From the NCBI RefSeq assembly GCF_016653315.1, contig NZ_NHSH01000010.1, positions 1 through 64,000 on the forward strand: 64,000 nt of DNA, in the 5' to 3' direction. The notes under the pieces are model-generated. The model did no database searches. It had not been told where the DNA came from and worked only from the letters and a program-made list of their open reading frames with translations. Made by a program: the position numbers and the translations under genes. Of the stretch, positions 33,981-44,538 are shown piece after piece (the stretch's first letter is position 1; the number at the start of each line of letters is the position of its first letter). This DNA is from Halochromatium roseum. GTDB taxonomy: Bacteria; Pseudomonadota; Gammaproteobacteria; Chromatiales; Chromatiaceae.

Positions 33981-36206
33981 TTAGACCAGGCTGATCGGCT
34001 CTGGGGTCAGCTGCTCAGCGGAAATACCCACAAGTGTAAGGGTTTGACCAACACCAAAAGTCAATACCGCCTCCCCAAAGGTATTGTTGAAGGCCGTCTC
34101 GATCAGCGCTTCAACACTCGTCAGCGTTTGGCCATTGATCGATTGGGCGACTTCAATGCGGTCGATTGTCGGATCAAAGTCCAGGATGCGATCCTGACCA
34201 TTTTGGTCATGAAAAATAAAGACATCAGCGCCCGCGCCCCCGGTCAGGTGGTCATTGCCGCGGCCACCGAGCAGGAGGTCGTTTCCGCTATTGCCGTACA
34301 ACCAATCATGGCCGCGGCCACCAAATAGCGTGCTATCCCAAGCTGCAGCCAAGAGCGCATCAGCCCCATCACCACCAAACACCTCGGTCACAATCGCGTC
34401 GGCAGCAAGCATGAATGGCGTATTGGCAATCTGGCCGACAATGCCAGGCTCAAGGTAGATAACGCTATCAGTGCTCACCGCCGCGGCATTGATGCGCGCT
34501 TCGCCCTCGGTCGCCAGCACTTGACGCTGCGAATCGGCGCTGGCTAGTTCGGCATAGCGATTGGTGTAGAAGAAGGTCTCGATGGTCTCGCCTTCTGGAT
34601 TGCCGAAGAGTTGGAAGCTGAGGCCGTCGAGTTCGCCGGCCTCTTCGCTCGCCTCACTGCCGTCGCCAAGATCACCGACCCGCACCGTCCAGGTACCAAC
34701 GCTACTCTCGCCTCGAGAAGCGGTGGAGGCAAACAACATCTGTAGATCCCCGTCACCTTTCATGCCGAGGTTGGTCTCGGGGTCGAAGGTCTCGTCGTGC
34801 TCGATGCGAAAATCCGTGACCGATTGCGGGAGACCCTCTGGCAAGACTCCAGGGCGATTGAGCAGCACAGTCTCGGTTCCATCAGGAGAGATCACGGAGA
34901 CGACCAGATCCCCCCACCAGGGATGCTCGATGTCAACGTCGAGTTCGATCCACTCGACCTCAAAGGGATTGGTCACTTCAAAGCGATAGCTCAGTAGCTC
35001 GCCGCTGTTGTCTGGAATAGGCACGTCATCGATGTCGAGCCTTAACGCATCGGGCATACTGACTTCGTTGTATCGGGTGCGCTGCTCACTCCAGGTCTCG
35101 GACAGGCGCACCGCGGCGAGGGCATCGACGAAGCCAAAGCCATAGTCGTGATTGAAGGCGAGGCCGCCGCCGTTGAAATGGTCGGCGCCGTTGATCTGCC
35201 AACCATCCAGGTCATAGTCACCGCGCTGCCAGTTCGCCCGCGCGCTCAGCGCCAGGATCTCTTGCACGTCGCGGTAGCCAAGCGCTGGATTGGCCTGCAG
35301 CATCAGCGCGACCACGCCGGTGACCATCGGTGCCGCTGCCGAGGTACCCGCCATCTGATCGGTATAGTCGAGGTCGATCTCAGGTGGGTTGCCGATCGAA
35401 TAGCCATCCGGACCGAGAAGGTCGGTGGTGGCCGAACGGAAGGGCTGATTCGCATCTAAAGGCCCCTCGAGCGGTGGATGGCGATCCACCGGTGCGGTCA
35501 CCAACAAAGAGGCGCCCGGGTTGCTATACCAGGTGATGTCGCCTTGGTCAGAGCCGGCGGCCACCGCCACGCTTTGTCGCATGCTCTCAAATCCGCCGTC
35601 GGTGGAGGTGCGACCCAGCCAGCGCTCGTTACCGGCTGCGATCACATTGACCGTGCCGAGCCCATCGCGGCCATTGAGGGTCGAGATCTCGATGCCAAGC
35701 TGCTCGGCTTGATTGACCATCAAGGGCTGAATCGGACCATAACTGCTGTTGGTCACATCGTAGTCTACACGCTGTACATTAAGCGCTTCTTCGAAGGCGA
35801 TATAGCCAGATAAGCTGTCGATCCAGGCTTGTGATGAGGGCACATAGATGCCGACGCCCAAATTTGCGTCATAGGCGACACCAACTACGCCAATGTCGTT
35901 GCGGGCCGCGGCAGCCAAGCCGGCGACCGCAGTGCCATGTGCATTAGCCCCAAATTCAGCCCAGCCGTAAGGGCTGGGGTCAACCGCTAGACCCGCGATG
36001 AGCGGCTGCAGTGCTGGGTCCCAGTTGGGCTGCAGGTCGGGGTGCTCTACCTGGGTGCCGCCATCGTAGATACCGATGTCGACGCCAGCTCCGGTATATT
36101 CTGCCCAGACAGGAATGACGTTAAGATCAACCCCAGGGCGGCCACCGAACTGGCCTAGGTTGAGCAAATGCCATTGGAAAGGGAAATAGGTATCAGTAGG
36201 AAGCAT
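33981..36206 (-). CDS. secreted subtilisin-like protease with P-domain and RTX repeats
   Basis: Exoprotease of 741 residues with no signal peptide. The S8 domain (about 8-390) has an intact triad: Asp48 in IGIYDGG, His90 in NAHGTAVAG and Ser289 in AGTSAAAP, plus oxyanion Asn193 in AAGN. A proprotein-convertase P-domain (about 400-540) includes WIELDVDIEHPWWGDLVVS. A linker leads to RTX nonapeptides (about 625-690; GGRGHDWLYGNSGNDLLLGG), then a C-terminal region for type I export. The ATG at 36206 has AAGGA seven bases upstream; a longer frame from 36332 adds a Cys-containing, non-homologous leader and is unlikely. Calcium-dependent folding outside the cell is expected. It is a plausible client of the exporter at 12 kb. 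Confidence 0.92.
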   Translation of the reverse strand: MLPTDTYFPFQWHLLNLGQFGGRPGVDLNVIPVWAEYTGAGVDIGIYDGGTQVEHPDLQPNWDPALQPLIAGLAVDPSPYGWAEFGANAHGTAVAGLAAAARNDIGVVGVAYDANLGVGIYVPSSQAWIDSLSGYIAFEEALNVQRVDYDVTNSSYGPIQPLMVNQAEQLGIEISTLNGRDGLGTVNVIAAGNERWLGRTSTDGGFESMRQSVAVAAGSDQGDITWYSNPGASLLVTAPVDRHPPLEGPLDANQPFRSATTDLLGPDGYSIGNPPEIDLDYTDQMAGTSAAAPMVTGVVALMLQANPALGYRDVQEILALSARANWQRGDYDLDGWQINGADHFNGGGLAFNHDYGFGFVDALAAVRLSETWSEQRTRYNEVSMPDALRLDIDDVPIPDNSGELLSYRFEVTNPFEVEWIELDVDIEHPWWGDLVVSVISPDGTETVLLNRPGVLPEGLPQSVTDFRIEHDETFDPETNLGMKGDGDLQMLFASTASRGESSVGTWTVRVGDLGDGSEASEEAGELDGLSFQLFGNPEGETIETFFYTNRYAELASADSQRQVLATEGEARINAAAVSTDSVIYLEPGIVGQIANTPFMLAADAIVTEVFGGDGADALLAAAWDSTLFGGRGHDWLYGNSGNDLLLGGRGNDHLTGGAGADVFIFHDQNGQDRILDFDPTIDRIEVAQSINGQTLTSVEALIETAFNNTFGEAVLTFGVGQTLTLVGISAEQLTPEPISLV

Positions 36207-36395
36207 GGACGGATCCTTATCAGACGTGACTGCATAACGGCTCCTAAGACAGGAACCCTCACCCACAGTGATTACCCCATCTTGAGCAATGTTTTGGCAA
36301 GCGCCAACCACTAAACCTGTGAACCACGGCACGACGGGTAATGATAATGAGGTTATTGGCTAATGGCTTCTTGGCCGGATGACTGGCATGGGGTC

Positions 36396-37442
36396 TTATT
36401 TTTGAACGACGCCGACCACATCCTCGCCGTCGACAACCACGAGTAGCGTAATGTGGTGCCGGGCCATGAGTTCGAGCGCGGCACTCATGCTGCTCTCGAC
36501 GCCGATGGTGATGGGCTCGGGCGTCATCAGGTCTCTGGCACTCAGCGCGAAGAAGCCCTCGCGATGGGCCTGGAGCGCTCGGCGTAAGTCGCCATCGGTG
36601 ATGATGCCGCGGATCTGGGCCGGGGGCTCGGCGACTAGGGCAATACCAAGCTGGCCCTGGGTGACCGCAAGCAGGACCGCATCAGCGCTGGCGCTGGGCG
36701 CAACAAAGGGCAACTGATCGCTGCGCATCTCATCGCGCACGCGCTGCAGCAACCGTCGCCCGAGACTGCCACCCGGATGAAAGCGCGCGAAATGATGGGC
36801 CTGGAAATCGCGCGCCTTCATCAGGGCGACCGCAAGCGCATCGCCCATCGCCAAGGTGGCGGTGGTGGAGGCGGTGGGTGCGAGCTGCAGCGGGCAGGCC
36901 TCGCGTTGGACGCGCACCGAGAGATGGAGCTGGCAATGCTTGGCGAGGGTGGAGCAGTCGTTGCCGGTGAGTGCGATGATGAGGTTGCCGTTGTCTTGCA
37001 GGAAGGGCAGCAGCTTAACCAGCTCCTCAGTCTCGCCGGAGTTGGAGAGGGCTAGGAATACATCCTCTGCGGTGACCATGCCAAGATCGCCGTGAAAGGC
37101 CTCGCCGGGGTGCATGAAGAAGGCGGGGGTGCCGGTGCTGGCCAGGGTGGCAGCGATCTTTTTGCCGATGATGCCGGATTTGCCCATGCCGCAGACGATG
37201 ACGCGGCCGGGTGCAGCCAGAATGGCGCTCACGGCCTCGCTGAAACGACCATCGAGATTGGCTTCGAGTCCGTTTATGGCCTCGGCCTCGATGCGAAAGA
37301 CCTCGCGCGCGATGGCGGCGTGATCCTGAGCTGGATCAGCGCCTAGGCCTAGGCTTGGGCTCGCGCTTGGGCTTGCGTGCTGGCTGTGACTGTCAAGCGG
37401 ACCCGGCTTGCTGGCCAATGGGTCGTTAAAAGCGTGGGTCAA
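36396..37442 (-). CDS. kdsD: arabinose-5-phosphate isomerase, KdsD/KpsF family
   Basis: Cytoplasmic enzyme of 348 residues converting D-ribulose-5-phosphate to D-arabinose-5-phosphate for Kdo synthesis. The SIS domain (about 70-205) has VIVCGMGKSGIIGKKIAATL, HPGEAFHGDLGM and SNSGETEEL. Two CBS domains follow (about 230-348). The second ends at VVGVVQK, about a dozen residues short of the usual LHMHDLLRAG-like end, so the tail is lost or altered. A low-complexity Ser/Gly/Ala-rich leader of about 45 residues, coded by hexamer-like repeats, precedes the SIS domain. The start overlaps the gspD stop by 17 bp, so it is the last gene of the gsp transcript. In other Gammaproteobacteria kdsD sits with lpt genes, so this location is unusual. 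Confidence 0.9.
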   Translation of the reverse strand: MTHAFNDPLASKPGPLDSHSQHASPSASPSLGLGADPAQDHAAIAREVFRIEAEAINGLEANLDGRFSEAVSAILAAPGRVIVCGMGKSGIIGKKIAATLASTGTPAFFMHPGEAFHGDLGMVTAEDVFLALSNSGETEELVKLLPFLQDNGNLIIALTGNDCSTLAKHCQLHLSVRVQREACPLQLAPTASTTATLAMGDALAVALMKARDFQAHHFARFHPGGSLGRRLLQRVRDEMRSDQLPFVAPSASADAVLLAVTQGQLGIALVAEPPAQIRGIITDGDLRRALQAHREGFFALSARDLMTPEPITIGVESSMSAALELMARHHITLLVVVDGEDVVGVVQK

Positions 37443-39645
37443 GGTTCTTCACCTTCCGTCGAAAGTCGCGGGTGACCGCGTCGATGTCGTTGTCGCCCGC
37501 AATCACTCTGGGGGTCAAGACCACGACCAGCTCGGTGCGTCGCGCGCGTTTATTGGTCGAGCCGAACAGCGGCCCGATGATCGGCGCGCGGTAGAGACCA
37601 GGCACGCCAGACTTGGCATCGGAGGTATCGTCTTGGATTAGCCCACCGAGCACCACGGCCTGATTCGAGCGCACGGCAACATTACTGGTGATGGTGCGAT
37701 TGCGAAACGAGGGCGAGCCGAGCGGGCCGGTCTGCTCGAGCACCGAGCTGACCTTTTGGTCGATCTGTAACTGCACCATTCCGCCTGGGGTGACGCGCGG
37801 CGTGACCGCCAGCTCGACTCCGGTTTGGCGATATTCGATCTGGTTGAGGATGCGATCGGTGCTCGAGATGCCCTGCTGGGCGGTGGTCAGCACAGGCACC
37901 TCATCGCCCACCGCGATCTTGGCCTCTTGATTGTCCATCACCATCACGGTTGGCGAAGATAGGACATTGACCAGGTTGTCTTCGGCCAACGCGGTCAGGG
38001 TGGCTTTGATGGTGCTGGGCTTCAGCACCACCGACCAGTTGAAGCCCTGAAACTCTGTGGGCTTCAAGGCGGCATCGCCCGGACCTAAGGTTTGGCGGCT
38101 TTGGTAGCCATCAATGGTAGGCCCCTTGAAGCGCCACTGTACGCCGTACTGCAGGCTGCCACTGAGCTGGATCTCGACGATGGTTGCTTCCACTAAGACC
38201 TGCAGCGGGACGATGTCGAGCTGCTTGAGGGCGTCGAGGATCTTCTTGTAATCGCGTGGGCTGGAGCGCACCAGCAGTGAGTTGTTGACGATGTCGGCGA
38301 CGATGCTGACCTCGGAGGAGAGCGTGAGGGTACTGGCGCTGGCACCGCGTGTGGCAGAGCCCATGGCGCCGGAGCCTGAGCTGGTGCCGGTGCCGTCGCC
38401 ACCAATCGAGCCTTGGTCGCGCCCGGGCGCAATGCCGCCGATGCTGCGCTGCGATCTGGCGCTGCTGCCACTGTCCGAGAAGAGCGTCGTGAGAATGTCG
38501 GCGAGATTCTCGGCATCGCCATGACGCACGCGGTAGACGTAAAGCCGTTGTGCGGAGGTGCCCGAGGCCTCGGCCAGATCTAGGCGCTCGATCCAATCTT
38601 CGATGCGTGCCAGGTAGCGTTGCTGCGGTGAGACGACGAGCAGCGCATTGGCACTCTCGACCGGGATGAAGCGGAACAGGCCTTTGGCGGCATTCACCGA
38701 GTCGTCGGCGAGCAGGGTCTCGAGCTGCATGACGACATCGCTGACCTTGGCGTATTCGAGCGAGAAGAAGCCGACCGAGAGGCCGGCCATCCAGTCGACA
38801 TCGAACATCTGGATGGTCTCGAGCATGCTCGACATCTCGGTGCCAGTGCCGGCGAGGACGATGAGATTGCGCAAGGTGTCGATGCGCAGGATGCTGCCTT
38901 CCGGCGCTAGGGGCTCAAGGATGTTGGTCATCTCCTCAGCACCAACGTATTCCAGCGGGATGACCTGAACGCTGTAGCCCTCGGGCAGGGCGCGTTCTGA
39001 ACCACCGAGCTGCGGCACCACACGGCCTTTGACGGCGTTGCTGATCGGCACGACCTCATAGCGACCGCCACGATCGACCAGGGCGGCGTTATTCATTCGC
39101 AGCAGGGTCTCTAGGGTTGGCAGGAGCAGGTCTCGGCTGAGGGGGCGAGCGGTGGTGAGCGATGCCGTGCCTTGCACGGCTGGATCGAGGGTATAGCTGA
39201 CCTCGAGCACATCGCCGAGGATGATCTTGGTGACCTCGCGGATGTCGGTGTTATCGAAGTTCAAGGAGACATCGGGGCCACTGACCGCTTGCTCTGAGCG
39301 CCGGGGAGCGGCGACGGGTTGGACGAAGGTGCCGGTGCCGCTTTGAATCGAATCCGGCGGACGCGCTGCAACCTCGTCATCGAGGGCGATACCGCCAGCA
39401 ACGCGCACGGGGCCTCTGGGGTCATCCATCCGCTGGTTGACGCTGGTGTGGCCTTCGGCGCTCGAGACCTGTGCGGTTGGGTCCCAGACCGTGGACTGGC
39501 AGCTGAGGAGTGCTGGCAGAGTAGCCAGGGTGAGCATTGCGAGCATCGAGCGGGCAAGCCAGGCAGTAACGATCGAGAATCGCTGCTGTCGCCAACCACC
39601 AAGGCCCCAAGGCTGGCTTAGAATCGGAGGCTTGTGGCGCATCAT
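37426..39645 (-). CDS. gspD: type II secretion secretin GspD
   Basis: Outer-membrane secretin of 739 residues forming the exit channel of the type II system. A lipoprotein-like signal ends LPALLSCQS. The N0 domain starts at VSLNFDNTDIREV; N1-N3 domains follow (VIPLEYVGAEEM, FFSLEYAKVSDV, LYVYRVRHGDAENL), and the N3 insert contains a Gly/Ser-rich stretch. The secretin core has the conserved PLQVLVEATIVEI, LSSPTVMVMDNQEAKI and VPGLYRAPIIGPLFG with TELVVVLTPRVI. Its ATG overlaps the stop of the upstream gene by 4 bp (ATGA). Unlike E. coli, gspD is at the far end of the operon, as in the Xanthomonas xps order. Confidence 0.95.
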   Translation of the reverse strand: MMRHKPPILSQPWGLGGWRQQRFSIVTAWLARSMLAMLTLATLPALLSCQSTVWDPTAQVSSAEGHTSVNQRMDDPRGPVRVAGGIALDDEVAARPPDSIQSGTGTFVQPVAAPRRSEQAVSGPDVSLNFDNTDIREVTKIILGDVLEVSYTLDPAVQGTASLTTARPLSRDLLLPTLETLLRMNNAALVDRGGRYEVVPISNAVKGRVVPQLGGSERALPEGYSVQVIPLEYVGAEEMTNILEPLAPEGSILRIDTLRNLIVLAGTGTEMSSMLETIQMFDVDWMAGLSVGFFSLEYAKVSDVVMQLETLLADDSVNAAKGLFRFIPVESANALLVVSPQQRYLARIEDWIERLDLAEASGTSAQRLYVYRVRHGDAENLADILTTLFSDSGSSARSQRSIGGIAPGRDQGSIGGDGTGTSSGSGAMGSATRGASASTLTLSSEVSIVADIVNNSLLVRSSPRDYKKILDALKQLDIVPLQVLVEATIVEIQLSGSLQYGVQWRFKGPTIDGYQSRQTLGPGDAALKPTEFQGFNWSVVLKPSTIKATLTALAEDNLVNVLSSPTVMVMDNQEAKIAVGDEVPVLTTAQQGISSTDRILNQIEYRQTGVELAVTPRVTPGGMVQLQIDQKVSSVLEQTGPLGSPSFRNRTITSNVAVRSNQAVVLGGLIQDDTSDAKSGVPGLYRAPIIGPLFGSTNKRARRTELVVVLTPRVIAGDNDIDAVTRDFRRKVKNLDPRF

Positions 39646-40253
39646 TTTGGACCTGGTTGTTGGCCAGCAGCCGGTTGGCGCTGGCGCCGATTGGACGGTC
39701 GGTCTGGTTGCTGGTTGAACCGTGTTGGCAGACGCATTGGTGGTGAGACCGGTGCCGAATAGTTAAACAACTCTAAAGTTTCTGTCGCGCCTTGTCGTTC
39801 CATTCGGATGTTGTTGGGGGTGATCTCGGCGACCGTCCAACCCTCATAATCGTCACCCAGCCTGAGCCGGAGAAGGTCTTGACGCTTAGGATCTCGCAGC
39901 CACACCGAGGCCTGGTCCGGCGCTAGAATCAGGGTTGCACTCACATCTAAGTGTGCAAGGTCTGTGGCCTCGGCCGATGTGTCAGCGGCAGATGAATCCG
40001 CTGGCTCGTCGGGAAGCGGCCGGCGGTCCGGCAGAAACAACGGGCGTTCCATCACCGAGACATAATCCTCTTCTGGCTTCAGCAGATTCAAGTCGGGGCT
40101 TGGGGCTGAATGCGCTTGCGTGGTTGGGCTGCGCCCCTGAGGGGTTGACGTACCAGCCTCGCTGAGCAGGGGCAAGGGTTTAGGCCAATCCATCCATTGT
40201 ACGGATAGGATCGCAATGAGCACTAGGGGGGCTACGAGCAGGACGCGTTTCAT
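39642..40253 (-). CDS. type II secretion protein GspN/GspC-like
   Basis: Protein of 203 residues with one N-terminal membrane helix (VLLVAPLVLIAILSVQWMD), a Pro/Ser/Ala-rich linker and a small beta domain (about 100-165) resembling the HR/PilP fold of GspC and the GspN of Xanthomonas-type systems. The motif MERPLFLPDRRP before the domain is typical of XpsN. It would contact the secretin N0 domain from the inner membrane. The window has no other gspC, so this protein may fill that role. Starts and stops overlap both neighbours by 4 bp, showing tight coupling. The Arg/Gln-rich tail is low complexity. Confidence 0.75.
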   Translation of the reverse strand: MKRVLLVAPLVLIAILSVQWMDWPKPLPLLSEAGTSTPQGRSPTTQAHSAPSPDLNLLKPEEDYVSVMERPLFLPDRRPLPDEPADSSAADTSAEATDLAHLDVSATLILAPDQASVWLRDPKRQDLLRLRLGDDYEGWTVAEITPNNIRMERQGATETLELFNYSAPVSPPMRLPTRFNQQPDRPSNRRQRQPAAGQQPGPK

Positions 40254-40948
40254 CCGCTAGGGCTCAAAAAGTAGCCGAAGATATCCAGCCTGACGGTCAG
40301 TTGATCTTGGTTGGCCGGTGCAGGCGCTGATCGGATCGGTCGGCGTCGCTGCGGCTGGCTCGAGCGCGCTTGAGAGCGAATGGAGAGTTGGTCGATCAGC
40401 AAAAACGGACGGGCCGATTCGATGCGGTACAGCACATCGAAGAGCTGATCGGTGGTGCCTTGGAGTTGGATGCGCACCCGGACACGGGGGGGAACCTCGG
40501 CCTCATCAGTGGGCAGGACCTGGGTGCTCACCGGACGGGCGCCGGCGCTGCGCACCATGTCCTGAACCTGGCTTTGCAGTTGTGCGCCGGCGATGGAGGG
40601 GGTGTCGGCATCGAAATAAAAGGCCTTGAAGGCGTCATTCGCTTGTTCGGCTTCAAGCTCGGCCTGAAGCGCAGGAAGGGTGGCGAGCAGCCTCTGGTAA
40701 CGCTGCAGCCGATCGATGTCGTCTTGGATGCCGCGCTCTAGGGTCTGCAGCTGTGACATCCAGCCCAGTGCAATCAGCAGCGCGAGTCCAAGCGGCAGCA
40801 GGACCAGCGCCGATAGCAGCGCGATACAGGTCTGGCGCTGACTGAGCCTGCCCATCACGGCGCTGTTGATCAAAGTACCGCTGCGCGCGGTACGGCTGTG
40901 CCCAGAGCTGTTGCTCCCCGTGCTGCTACTCCCGGTGCTGCTGCTCAT
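40250..40948 (-). CDS. gspM: type II secretion protein GspM (T2SSM_b type)
   Basis: Inner-membrane assembly protein of 232 residues. A Ser/Gly-rich leader of about 25 residues, coded by a repetitive tract, precedes one membrane helix (CIALLSALVLLPLGLALLIALGW), a coiled coil (about 70-115) and a ferredoxin-like domain (about 125-215) with QLQGTTDQLFDVLYRIESARPF, the hallmark of the T2SSM_b family. It pairs with the GspL-like protein encoded upstream. ATGA overlaps join it to both neighbouring genes. Confidence 0.82.
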   Translation of the reverse strand: MSSSTGSSSTGSNSSGHSRTARSGTLINSAVMGRLSQRQTCIALLSALVLLPLGLALLIALGWMSQLQTLERGIQDDIDRLQRYQRLLATLPALQAELEAEQANDAFKAFYFDADTPSIAGAQLQSQVQDMVRSAGARPVSTQVLPTDEAEVPPRVRVRIQLQGTTDQLFDVLYRIESARPFLLIDQLSIRSQARSSQPQRRRPIRSAPAPANQDQLTVRLDIFGYFLSPSG

Positions 40949-42036
40949 GGCGCGGACCGGGGCTGATACTTGAAGGCGATATGAAACCGCTCGCTGCCAC
41001 TCGCGGCGACTTGCATGACCGGCGATCTAAAGGTGACGTTGCTGATGCCTGGCCCGCGTTCGAGCAGGCTGATCAGCGCCGTCGCCTGGCCGGACTCGCC
41101 GCGGATATCGACCTCGCCGTCGCGATAATTGAGGGTCTGCACCCAGGTGTCGTCCGGGAGTAGATCGGTCAGCTCGAGCAGGAGGTCGGCCATGCGGGGA
41201 TGCTCGCGCTTGCGCTCGAGCACGGCGACGCTCCCAAGTCGTGCCCGCTCCAGTGCCTCGCGGACCTGCGATACTTGCTCGGCCTGAGCGCTGACACGCC
41301 TGAGCTCCTGTGTCAGGCGCTCCTGTTGATGATGGCGTTGCCACAACGGCGTGATCAGCACCGCGGCGATCAAGCTCAGGACGAGCAGGAGCAGCAGCCA
41401 CTTGAGCAACAACGGCGCTAACGTCGGCCGCGGTCGCGCCTGTGGTGGGAGTAGATTGGCCTCGGGCCAGGCACCTGTCCAGGTGAGCGTTGAGACGGGC
41501 AGCTGGCTGTTGGCTAGATGCTCGAGCCATGCTGTCGCCTGCTCTCGCGGGCAGAGTGCTAGCTCGACATCGATCTTGTTCCCATGGGGGCGACCGGCCA
41601 ACACTCGCGCATCGAAGAATACCTGCTGGCTGTTGAACGGGGTAAGGCGATCAAGCTCGTAGGTCAGCACCTGGCGGAGATGGTCGCGGACCTGCGCTGG
41701 CAACTGCAGCCGGCGCGTCAGCATGACATCCGCTGGGAGCTCGAAGAGGGTGCGGCGCCAAGTGTGTTTGCGGGCGGCACCGAGTGCCAAGGCACTGTCC
41801 TGCGACTGAAGATCGATGGCGCTGATGAGCTGTCGCTCACCCATGACATCAAGAAAGACCTCGGACCTCTCGTTGTTGGGCAGGATGACCAGATCAGGGT
41901 GACGGGAGGCAAGCCATAGGCGCGGCCCTCTCGGCAGGCAGTTCAGCACTCTGAGCCGCAGACGCTGGACTCGAGCGGCAACGCTGGAGCCCAGCGCGGG
42001 CAGCCTTAGGCTTGGGAGCGAATCGGTCAGGGCCAT
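40945..42036 (-). CDS. gspL: type II secretion protein GspL/PilN-like
   Basis: Inner-membrane protein of 363 residues. The N-terminal half is an actin-like cytoplasmic domain that contacts the GspE ATPase in known systems (LFELPADVMLTRRLQLPAQ, YELDRLTPFNSQQVFFDA). One membrane helix lies near 210-230 (LLLKWLLLLLVLSLIAAVLI), followed by a coiled coil and a PilN/GspL-like periplasmic domain with LLELTDLLPDDTWVQTLNY. The last residues hold a short hydrophobic strand. Overlap with gspM is ATGA; the gap to gspK is 33 bp. Confidence 0.85.
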   Translation of the reverse strand: MALTDSLPSLRLPALGSSVAARVQRLRLRVLNCLPRGPRLWLASRHPDLVILPNNERSEVFLDVMGERQLISAIDLQSQDSALALGAARKHTWRRTLFELPADVMLTRRLQLPAQVRDHLRQVLTYELDRLTPFNSQQVFFDARVLAGRPHGNKIDVELALCPREQATAWLEHLANSQLPVSTLTWTGAWPEANLLPPQARPRPTLAPLLLKWLLLLLVLSLIAAVLITPLWQRHHQQERLTQELRRVSAQAEQVSQVREALERARLGSVAVLERKREHPRMADLLLELTDLLPDDTWVQTLNYRDGEVDIRGESGQATALISLLERGPGISNVTFRSPVMQVAASGSERFHIAFKYQPRSAP

Positions 42037-42069
42037 TGAGTCAGATGCTCAGGTGCAGAATGAAACGAC

Positions 42070-43195
<1,126 letters not shown>

Positions 43196-43212
<17 letters not shown>

Positions 43213-44050
43213 CGATGACCTCCGGGCCTGGCAGCCTGATCAGGGTGACCGGCCAACCCTGGCTGGGTGTGGTCAAGTCAAGGCGGATGAGTTCAGGTGG
43301 CTCGGGTTGGTCGATCCATTCCTCTAACCACTCGCGCTCGGGTCCGCTTTGCTGCTGGCCAAAATAGGCGAGCTGGAAGCGTGCGACCTGGGGCAGCAAG
43401 ACGGTTCGCCCATAGGCGCCGGCGGCGAGGTCGCGGTCGAACGGACCAAGCTCAACGGCCGAGCCGAACTGCTCCATCAAGGGCTCCCAGGGCGGACTTT
43501 CTCCGGTCCCTTCTAGGATCTCAGGATGCAGGAGCCAGCGGGTCAGCACCAGGCGAGGGTAGTCGCCGGCATCTTCCAGCGTCAGCCGCAAGATGTACAG
43601 CCCAGGGATGCCGACATGGGCAGAGAGCGGCGCGACCCATTCCATGGATTCAGCATCGCCCGCGATGACTGGGACTTGGACGCCATCGACGACGAGGGTG
43701 GTCGCGCGTGTCTGTCGTAACGCGCGCTCGATGAGGTTGCGCGCAATGCGCAGATCCGCGACCCGCTCCGAGACGTTGTCAACCGCTTCCCAGCTTCGCG
43801 AGCCGAGGCGCAGGCCAGAGAACAGCAGCAGCGTGATGATGCCGATGAGTGAGAGCGCAATCAGCAGCTCGACGAGGGTGAAGCCGCGTTGGCATTGCGG
43901 TTGCGGTTGCCGCTGGAGCTGTCGTTGCAGCTGGGGCCGAAGACAGAGCAGAAGCCTGCGCTTGCGCCAGAGCCAGCGCCCAAGCCAGCGCCCACGCCCA
44001 CACCAGCGCCAGAGCCCATGCCAGAGCCAGTGCCGTAGCAAGGAGGGCAT
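43196..44050 (-). CDS. gspJ: type II secretion minor pseudopilin GspJ
   Basis: Minor pseudopilin of 284 residues. The prepilin motif RG/FTLVELLIALSLIG is normal, and the GspJ domain with RLGSRSWEAVD, RNLIERALRQTR and FQLAYFGQQ follows. The leader before the cleavage site is about 55 residues long and odd: a Trp/Arg/Leu-rich block then a Gln/Arg/Pro block, both coded by imperfect hexamer repeats (43890-44045). Typical leaders are 6-15 residues. An internal start nearer the motif is possible, but no ATG is present close by. It abuts gspI by 1 bp. Confidence 0.88.
43890..44045. repeat. imperfect hexamer-repeat tract in the gspJ leader
   Basis: Runs of CCAGAGCCAGCGCCC-like and GGTTGC-like hexamers, drifted but clearly repetitive, code for the abnormal Trp/Arg and Gln/Arg leader of GspJ. 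A similar tract lies at the 5' end of gspK (about 43085-43190). Confidence 0.7.
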
Positions 44051-44538
44051 CAGCGAAGTTCACCCAGGCGAATGCTGCGCAGAACGACGCGCCGCGTTCC
44101 GCGAGCGCTTGGCCAAGAGGCGACTGCTGTGATCCGATAGGGCTGCAGCGGTGGGTTCTCGGCAAGCCAGCCCTGCAGGGGGTAGGGCTCAATGGAAATG
44201 ATCCAGTCCATGCCGTCCTCCGGATCGCCGCTGTGCACGCCTTCTTCCAAGGGCAGGTCAACGCCCACCGCATTGAGCTTGGCCTCAGCCAGCGCAACGG
44301 CCCGGCTGTAGGTTTCGCTGATCGCCGTGGTCGTCAGAGCCTTGGAGAAGATCTGCAGCAGTACGCCCATGCTGAGGGCCAGGATCGCGAAGGCGACCAA
44401 GACCTCGAGCAGTGAAAAGCCTTGTTGCCTGCGCATGGCCTGCGATGAATGATCGCGAGGCGGCGCCAATGCACTCGGCTGCGTTATCGGACCACTTGTA
44501 TGATCCCTTTGATGCTCCTCTTGGATCTGCAGAGTCAA
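44050..44538 (-). CDS. gspI: type II secretion minor pseudopilin GspI
   Basis: Minor pseudopilin of 162 residues. A 39-residue leader ends QQG/FSLLEVLVAFAILALSMG, the classical prepilin signal. The remaining domain has RAVALAEAKLNAVGVDLPLEEG, matching GspI. It nucleates the tip complex with GspJ and GspK. ATG at 44538 overlaps the gspH stop by 4 bp; a later in-frame ATG (MRRQQG, near 44436) would give a usual short leader and is a good alternative. Confidence 0.9.
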   Translation of the reverse strand: MTLQIQEEHQRDHTSGPITQPSALAPPRDHSSQAMRRQQGFSLLEVLVAFAILALSMGVLLQIFSKALTTTAISETYSRAVALAEAKLNAVGVDLPLEEGVHSGDPEDGMDWIISIEPYPLQGWLAENPPLQPYRITAVASWPSARGTRRVVLRSIRLGELR

